From the NCBI RefSeq assembly GCF_000002995.4, contig NW_025062477.1, positions 11,194,649 through 11,258,648 of the forward strand: a DNA stretch of 64,000 nt, given 5' to 3'. The stretch comes from Brugia malayi (lineage: Eukaryota; Nematoda; Chromadorea; Rhabditida; Onchocercidae). The notes under the pieces are model-generated. The model saw only the letters and a program-made list of their open reading frames with translations. It ran no database searches and was not told where the DNA came from. The position numbers and the translations under genes were made by a program. Positions within the stretch are counted from its first letter, which is position 1; the number at the start of each line of letters is the position of its first letter. Positions 57,560-64,000 of this stretch are shown here, in pieces.

Positions 57560-58982
57560 TATTCATTCTTAAGTCTAATATTCATATCTTTTCATTCACT
57601 CTTTTAATTTCATCAAATTCATGCACATCTGTTCCTCTTCATTTCCTTATTTTTTCCATTTTTTACAAATGGCAATTTATTTTCATTCTTTCTTTCTTTC
57701 TTTCTCTCTCTCTCTCTCTTCCTCCCTCCCTTTTCTCCTTTGTGATAAATATTTTTGAAAAAATTTTTCATAGTAATTTCTTCTTAATTACAATCTCATT
57801 TATCTAATTGGTTTATGCTTACATCGTATTTCATTTGCTTTCTCTGTTTTCTTTTATTATTATTATTATTTTTTTTTTCAATTTATTTATTTCTATAATA
57901 AATAAATAAATAACGAAAGAAAGAACGAAAACACTTTTTTTTGATGTAATTTTGCTAGAAAATTTTAATAATATTTTTATTTTTTATTTCTTATTATTAT
58001 TATTATCTTTTCAATAATATAAACAACAAATATTCAAATTTTTCAGTTAATTAATTTTAAATTTAAAAATTATATTATGAAAATATGAATGCAAATATTT
58101 GCAATAAATTTTTCTTTTTTTCTTAGTATCTATAATAATTTGCTTGCAATAATTATCCATAATACTTCTTTCTATTGTTTATACTTTTTTTTTTTTTGTT
58201 TATATATATTTATTTATTTACATTTTCATATATATATATATATATATGTTTATTTTTTTTTGTTTATATATATATTTATTTGTTTTATATATATTTATTA
58301 TCAATATTTACAATTTGGTGAATTTTGTAGAGTATATGAATTAAAAAAAGAGGAAAAAAAAAATTGTTAAATAGTTAAATGTAAAAATAATAGAAGAGAG
58401 AAAAGTTTTTATTAATAAATGTTTGTTTCATTTGAAAATATTAAAATGAATGTTTTTTTTTTCTTTCTTTTTTTTTTTTTTTTTTTGTTTATTTTATTTA
58501 ACTTTTAACAGGAAAAAAATATGTGCAAAGTTATTTGATATTATCAGTTCCATCTTCTCATCATATCATTTTTACAAATGTTTTTTTCTTTTTTTTTTCA
58601 TCTTTCTTTTTGAATAAATAAATAAGTAAACTAAATAATGTAAAATTATGAAAACTATTACTTTGAGATTAAAATTACTAAAATAAATAAATAAATAAGG
58701 TAGGTATTCAAGTGAATTAGACAGTATGAATTTTAGTATAAGTATACAGTCTTTTTTCTTTTTTTTTTTTTTTTCAGTAGATTGTTATTCATTTCAATTT
58801 TGCTTACTCATTTTAGTTTACAATTAATTTTTTAATTTGATTTATTTATTTGTTATGAATGAAATGCTTTTGTTATCAATCAACTGATAAAACTAAGAAT
58901 ATACATATATATATATGAAGTAAATTTTTATCATAGAATTATAATTCACTTGATAATATCATAAATTAAAAAAAAAAAAACG

Positions 58983-59013
<31 letters not shown>

Positions 59014-60230
59014 CGTTTTTAATTGTTTAAAAATAGATGAAAAGAAAATATTATTCACAATTTTTTTTTCTTAATTTTAATTTTTTTTACTGCATAACAA
59101 AAAAAATTTGATAATGAATAATTTGTTAAAATTTCTAAATCAAACAAAAAAAGAAAATTATTGATATTTGCTAACTATCCAACTATTTTAATGTTTGCTT
59201 TGCTCCTGTTTGATCCTCGAAATGAACATAATAGTAGCTTTTGAAATTTTGAAGGTCATTAAAAACTCTCTTTGCATTCATTTCCTCTTCACACAAATTT
59301 TTTTATACGCAAATTATCTCTCTTCATTCATTCTCTTTTCTTTTTTATAAAATCATTTCTCTCTCTCTCTCTCTCTTTTTTTGTCCCTAAATTGTCCATT
59401 TGTTTGCTAAAGTATATTGATCCATATGTTCCTATCTACTTTGTCAATTATTTGTCTTTAGTTAAAGTTAATTTTAAAAAAAAATTATAATTATGTTTTT
59501 TTTTTCTAAAAAAAAAAAGGACAATTCCTTTTCAAACTATTTATGTATATTTTTAAAATAATTTTCTCTCATTTCAAGGCCAATGAAATATTCATATTAA
59601 AATTGTTGTTAGAGTAAATAACCAACATTATAAGCTTTATTTAAGAGATTAAATATAGTATATCAATTAATTAGTACCACATCATTAGGAAATAATAATA
59701 GAATAATTAAGAGATATGGAAATATCGTTTAACTAATATCGTTGGTATTGCAAAATTTTTACAATTAAACAAATATTAATTTTATAATTTATGAAATAAT
59801 CAAATTGACTATTCACTTAAAAGCTTAAGTAGTGTTCAACATAATTCATTAAGTGCTCTTAGCTAATTCTTTTTGTTATAAACAAAACAATAAGTTATTT
59901 GTAATCAAAAAAAAAAAAAAACAAATGTAATTATTACTTATTTTCTTTATCATTTTTCTTTCCCATAAATATGATTGTATATTGTTTCATTTAGTGAACA
60001 ATTTCTGTTTATAATTAAAAAATTTGTGTTTGTAATTAATTTTCTTTTCTTTTTCATGAAATTTGGAAAATTTACTATGAATTAGTTATTATTTCACTTT
60101 TTTTTTTGAAAAATAAAATTTGAGAAGTTCAAAAAGAAATTTATTTAGGATGATAATTGTGATAATGATAAGTAATAAATTTTTTATTCAATTTACTAAA
60201 GTTAAATGATTGTTAACGTGATAGTGTATG
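57560..60230. other. AT-rich non-coding sequence between minisatellites
   Basis: CT-rich tract at 57687-57730, (TA)n near 58200-58290, T runs, and a CT tract near 59351-59378. No exon can be supported. Confidence 0.55.
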
Positions 60231-60239
60231 AATAAATGA

Positions 60240-60700
60240 TAAGTGTAAGTCATACTTACGTGAAGTGCGAATAATGGACAGAAATGAAGTGGAAGATACG
60301 TGAAAAGTGATTGCTAGTTGATATAAAATGTAGCTTACTTGAAGTAAACTACGTGAAATATAACTACTGCTCGAGGACATAAAGCGCAATTTACGTGAAA
60401 TATGATTAGTGGTGGACATAAAATGTAAATTACGTGAAATATGATTAGTGACGGACATAAAATGTAAATTACGTGAAATATGATTAGTGACGGACATAAA
60501 ATGTAAATTACGTGAAATATGATTAGTGACGGACATAAAATGTAAATTACGTGAAATATGATTAGTGACGGACATAAAATGTAAATTACGTGAAATATGA
60601 TTAGTGACGGACATAAAATGTAAATTACGTGAAATATGAGTACTAGTTAACATAAAATGTAATCTGTATGAAATGTTAATATTAGTGGACATGAAATATA
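60240..60700. repeat. 39-bp minisatellite
   Basis: The unit contains ACGTGAAATATGATTAGTG and ACGGACATAAAATGTAAATT. About six near-identical copies fill 60395-60635 and more diverged copies flank them out to 60240 and 60700. Because 39 is 13 codons, the minus strand stays open for 159 codons (His-Ile-Ser-Arg-Asn repeats); without splice or start support I treat this as an artefact. Confidence 0.9.
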
Positions 60701-60788
60701 AAACGTAAATATTGACGTCAACATAGAAACACGACGTGCATAACGTATGAGTGACTTTATTGAGCTTTTTTTAGCTATAGCTATGCCA

Positions 60789-60810
60789 TTATCGTTGCAT
60801 GCAACGATAA
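60789..60810. repeat. 22-bp perfect palindrome
   Basis: TTATCGTTGCA followed directly by its reverse complement. A 12-bp palindrome, TAGCTATAGCTA, lies just upstream at 60772-60783. Confidence 0.9.
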
Positions 60811-60943
60811 AGCTTTTTCTGTTTTCTCATTCGTACAGTGTTCGTTTTTTTATTTCTTGACTGCATTACGTGTATTGCGTGCACTGCATGTGTTGCGTGT
60901 GGTGCATGCATAATATATATGTACTGCATGTAATGCATGCTTG

Positions 60944-60985
60944 ATGACAGTTTGCATGCATATGCATATGCATGCAAACTGTCAT
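60944..60985. repeat. 42-bp perfect palindrome without spacer
   Basis: The left arm starts ATGACAGTTTGCATGCATAT at 60944 and the right arm ends AAACTGTCAT at 60985. Every base pairs with its partner about the centre, at 60964/60965. TGCATG elements sit inside both arms. Confidence 0.93.
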
Positions 60986-61109
60986 ACTTGCACTAAAAGA
61001 CAAAAAAGCGCATTTGATGCACTATGCAATAGCAATAGTGTTTAGCTGCACTATTATCGATTGATGAGGGATGGATGCATTTTGGAATGAATTTAGTTGA
61101 TGTGATGTT

Positions 61110-61316
61110 GTTTACTGTTGTCATTGTTGTTTGGGTTGTTTGGTTGTTCGGTTCATTGGTTCATTCGTTTTTTTGTTTGGTTGTTTGGTTAATTAGTTGA
61201 CTGAGTTTTTTTTTTGATTGGTTGGTTGTTTGGTTGACTGATTGTTTGGTTGACTGGTTGTTTGGTGACTGGTTGTTTAGTTGTCTGGTTGACTGGTTGG
61301 TTGGTTGGTTGGTTGA
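61110..61316. repeat. G/T-rich GGTTGTTTGGTTGACT array ending in (GGTT)n
   Basis: Tetranucleotide-based G/T-rich array with an asymmetric strand composition. Its end, about 61287-61314, has consecutive GG pairs separated by TT or TTGACT, a two-tetrad G-quadruplex pattern. Confidence 0.8.
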
Positions 61317-61674
61317 TTATATTTCTATATTGCTATCATTGTTATTATCTTTACTCTTATTTATTATTATTATTATTACTGTTGCTGCTGTTGTTGTTAT
61401 TATTGTTTCTATATTGATTTATTTTTTATTTCATTTATTTTCTCTAATAATCATACTTAGTTATAGCTTTCCTTTATTTTCTTATCTTTTTTTTTTCTTT
61501 TTACTATAAATCTTTATTTTCGCAGTATTTATTCTTAAAAAAAAAAAAACGAAGAAAACTTTTTTTCTCTCATTATTTCATATCTTTTTTTTTTTTTGTT
61601 TGCATATGTAGAGAGTTTATTTTATGACATATTTATCCGCCGCCTTCTCAGTAAATAATGCTAAATTTACTATG

Positions 61675-61696
61675 TGGGTTATAAATACATAACCCA
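61675..61696. repeat. Inverted repeat, 8-bp arms and 6-nt loop
   Basis: TGGGTTAT at 61675-61682 pairs with ATAACCCA at 61689-61696. Isolated and of unknown significance. Confidence 0.7.
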
Positions 61697-62084
61697 TGCA
61701 AATGGATAACTTTTTTTTATTTTATTTGAAATGAAAATTTTGGATGTATTTGCATATGCACTAATACTAAGTTTCGAAATTTTAAATTAACTATGATGTG
61801 AAACATTTTTTTTTAGAAAGTTTTAATTTCCTTTCTTTTTTTAAGGAAAAAAAGCAGAAAATTTTAGAAACTTTTGTTAATTTAAAAATGAGATTTCTCA
61901 GTAAAAAGGAAGAAAGAAAAAAAAAGAGAAAAATATGTGAATTTTATATGATTATATGCAATCTTTTTTTTTTTTTTTTTTTGTAAATTCTAATATATAA
62001 TATTGAAATATAATAATAATTATTTCATTAATAGCTAAAATGCATTCATTATTTATGAGCGTATCAAATAGTTCGTCACATCTC

Positions 62085-62467
62085 GTCTTATCTTGTCACA
62101 GTCTAGATTCATCTGATCGCCATCTTGTCGCAGTCTAGATTCATCTGATCGCCATCTTGTCGCAGTCTAGATTCATCTGATCGTCATCTTGTCACAGTCT
62201 AGATTCATCTGATCGTCATCTTGTCGCAGTCTAGATTCATCTGATCGTCATCTTGTCACAGTCTAGATTCATCTGATCGCCATCTTGTCGCAGTCTAGAT
62301 TCATCTGATCGTCATCTTGTCACAGTCTAGATTCATCTGATCGTCATCTTGTCACAGTCTAGATTCATCTGATCGCCATCTTGTCACAGTCTAGATTCAT
62401 CTGATCGTCATCTTGTCGCAGTCTAGATTCATCTGATCGTCATCTTGTCACAGTCTAGATTCATCTT
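62085..62467. repeat. 32-bp minisatellite, twelve copies, indel-free
   Basis: The unit reads CAGTCTAGATTCATCTGATC followed by GYCATCTTGTCR. GTCTAG recurs exactly every 32 bp from 62101 to 62453. Only two positions vary, C/T and G/A, in a non-alternating pattern. It is GC-richer than the flanks. Confidence 0.95.
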
Positions 62468-63591
62468 TTATTTATATTCTTCTGAAAAGGCATTTTATTG
62501 CTTTTTATGTGCTGTTAATCCGATATTGAATGATTTAATATTATTATTATTCTACAAGTACCATTCAATATTTCTTCTTTTTTTTTTTTTTTTACAATAT
62601 GCACTGATGTAGAAACAACGAATCGAACGTTCTCTCTCTTTTTTCCTTCCTCCTTTGCATGATATTTTGTGGTGTGTCAACGGCGCGCACCTTTGATGCA
62701 TTTTCATTTAGAATTTATTTTCCTTTCTTTTTGTTTTCTTTTCTACTCGAAATTGTTTTAATCCTACTTTTTGTGTTTTTTATTTTTTGTTCTCACAAAA
62801 CAAAAGTATATAAAAAGATGATTTGTTAGTAAAGATAGGATTAATAACTATTTATTATACACTTTTTTCTTTCAAACATATTTTGCATATTTTTAACTCA
62901 TATTTATTTGCATATTTATTTTTTTCTCTTTTTTTTTTGCTAAAATTAGACATTCATCACCAGTTTATTTAATGAATATATCAATTATGAGATTGCTTTT
63001 TCATTTTTCTTAAGATAGATCTTTTTTTTTTTTTTTATGGAGTCATTTTGAATTATTTTATTGGAAAATAAATTGATAAGTTCTTTTTGTTTTGTTTATC
63101 TTTTTTTTTTTTTATAAAAGTTATATTGTTATTTGATGCATAGCATATGGCTAGAAATGACTGTTTCAAATCTCTATTTTTAGGCTGTTTGTTTTCTTTC
63201 AAATATTTGTTATTCTTTTTTTGAAAATCGTTTTTTTTTTTTCTCTCAAAATATAGTTTTTCTTTTTTCGCATTCTTTTCGAGAGATAAATGCTTCATTT
63301 AATATAGAAAGTGATGTATTAAGGATTAGCTAGTCATGTTGATGCCATTCGTAATTATAAAAGTGTTGTGTAAACTTTATCTCGAATTTGTAAGAGTATA
63401 TTTCCGATATTTTAAGTGATTTACTAATCTTTTCTAGTATCATGTATCGCTTTCTTTTTGATCTTTTTTTTTTCTGCTTTTTCTCTAATTGAAAAATTTG
63501 TTTTTTCAATGTATTTTGATTAAAAATAAGTTAAGCAAACAGTTTTCTTTTTTTCCTATACTTCATTTTTTTTTTTTTTTTTTTTTTGCAG
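62468..63591 (+). other. AT-rich sequence upstream of the right-edge gene
   Basis: No exon can be supported. It has T-rich tracts and a small GC-richer patch near 62670-62700 (GGTGTGTCAACGGCGCGCACC). It ends in a 23-base T run and GCAG, the acceptor of the next exon. Confidence 0.55.
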
Positions 63592-63596
63592 AGCTA

Positions 63597-63707
63597 ATGG
63601 GTAAGAAAATATCAGAAGGTGAGCTTTGTGATATTCAACAAGCGATGGGTCAACAACCCGCAACAGTGCAATTTCTCGATTCCACTAGTCATATTTTTTA
63701 TGTTTCG
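63597..63707 (+). CDS. First coding exon of a probable FERM-domain protein (gene runs off the right edge)
   Basis: A strong acceptor ends at 63591. An ATG five bases later opens MGKKISEGELCDIQQAMG, followed by QQPATVQFLDSTSHIFYVS and a donor, GTTAGT, at 63708 (37 codons, phase 0). The segment TVQFLDSTSHIFYVS resembles the first beta strands of the F1 lobe of FERM domains (pattern V-x-x-L-D-x-x-x-x-x-F-x-V), which begin membrane-cytoskeleton linkers and FERM-type phosphatases. The very short 5' untranslated stretch fits spliced-leader trans-splicing, or splicing from an upstream leader exon such as the one at 47.3 kb. If the reading upstream of ATG is coding, it adds only Leu and part of a codon. 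The exon is convincing; the FERM assignment rests on about 15 residues. Confidence 0.6.
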
Positions 63708-64000
63708 GTTAGTCATTCATTAAATCATGTAAAATTAATTTAAAATAGAGAGTTTTATCTATTTAAGCGAATTTTAAGACTGCACAAATCTTTTAATCTA
63801 AAAATTTAAGCAATTTCAGAGCATTAATAGCAGTATGTTTAATAAATCATTTCTTCTTCCTCATTTTTTCTTATCCATTCTTGCTTTTATTTTTCTAAAT
63901 TACAATTTGATGTACTGTTATTGCTCTTTTTCCTTCTTGCTAAATTCAGTTGCACTTTTTGTTATTTCATTCTTTTTCTCGAAAGACCGATTTTTTTAAG
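63708..64000 (+). other. Start of the following intron
   Basis: AT-rich sequence after the donor GTTAGT. No second exon is reached before the window ends. Confidence 0.6.

Noticed and set aside
57009..57566. 185-codon minus-strand frame rich in Ser, His and Gln
   Set aside because: Follows from the 20-bp TGAN minisatellite; no splice, start or composition evidence for a protein.
60213..60692. 159-codon minus-strand frame with 13-residue repeats
   Set aside because: The 39-bp unit is a multiple of three, so openness is automatic; kept only as a weak possibility under findings.
62085..62467. CRISPR-like array
   Set aside because: Units are contiguous 32-bp tandem copies without unique spacers, in a eukaryotic context.

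Overview
This window is eukaryotic, very AT-rich DNA: by eye well over three quarters A+T, full of poly-A/poly-T runs, microsatellites and minisatellites. Genes are split into short exons with GT-AG introns. The small RGS protein, the divergent PPP-phosphatase relative and several 3' splice sites lying 5-27 nt upstream of a start codon (the layout of spliced-leader trans-splicing) point to a nematode, probably an AT-rich parasitic one; I cannot name the species. Nearly all long open frames are repeat or poly-T artefacts. The real genes had to be rebuilt exon by exon, using splice sites and codon phase.

Layout. (1) 1-4600, minus strand: 5' part of a glutamine-rich, probably regulatory protein that continues past the left edge, with an ATG-free leader exon and a GC-richer upstream region rich in triplet repeats. 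(2) 7916-19362, minus strand: a complete small RGS protein (regulator of G-protein signalling) with five coding exons and a possible alternative first exon. Its last intron holds about 2.7 kb of nearly pure (ATCT)n, which is (AGAT)n in the transcript. (3) 24321-30213, plus strand: a nine-exon gene for an unrecognised 401-residue type II membrane protein with an N-glycosylated, cysteine-bearing ectodomain; one of its introns appears to be GC-AG. (4) 32390-41618, plus strand: a twelve-exon gene for a 539-residue PPP-family pseudophosphatase. Its PPP fold motifs can be followed, but most metal-binding and catalytic residues are replaced. Intron 1 carries a frameshifted fragment of mitochondrial cytochrome b (a NUMT), directly followed by six tandem copies of the intron-1 3' splice site. 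Intron 2 carries ten TGCATG motifs just upstream of exon 3. (5) 41.2-63.6 kb: no protein-coding exon that I can support, apart from an ATG-free candidate leader exon at 47.3 kb. Three unrelated minisatellites (20, 39 and 32 bp units) and a 42-bp perfect palindrome crowd 57.0-62.5 kb. (6) 63592-63707, plus strand: first coding exon of a gene running off the right edge, resembling the start of a FERM domain.

Nothing shows that these genes form one pathway. The RGS protein should shorten heterotrimeric G-protein signalling. The pseudophosphatase may act as a binding or scaffold protein. The RGS gene and the membrane-protein gene are divergently transcribed from a shared 5 kb intergenic region. 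All exon models were checked for phase: the summed exon lengths are multiples of three (RGS 528 nt, membrane protein 1206 nt, pseudophosphatase 1620 nt).
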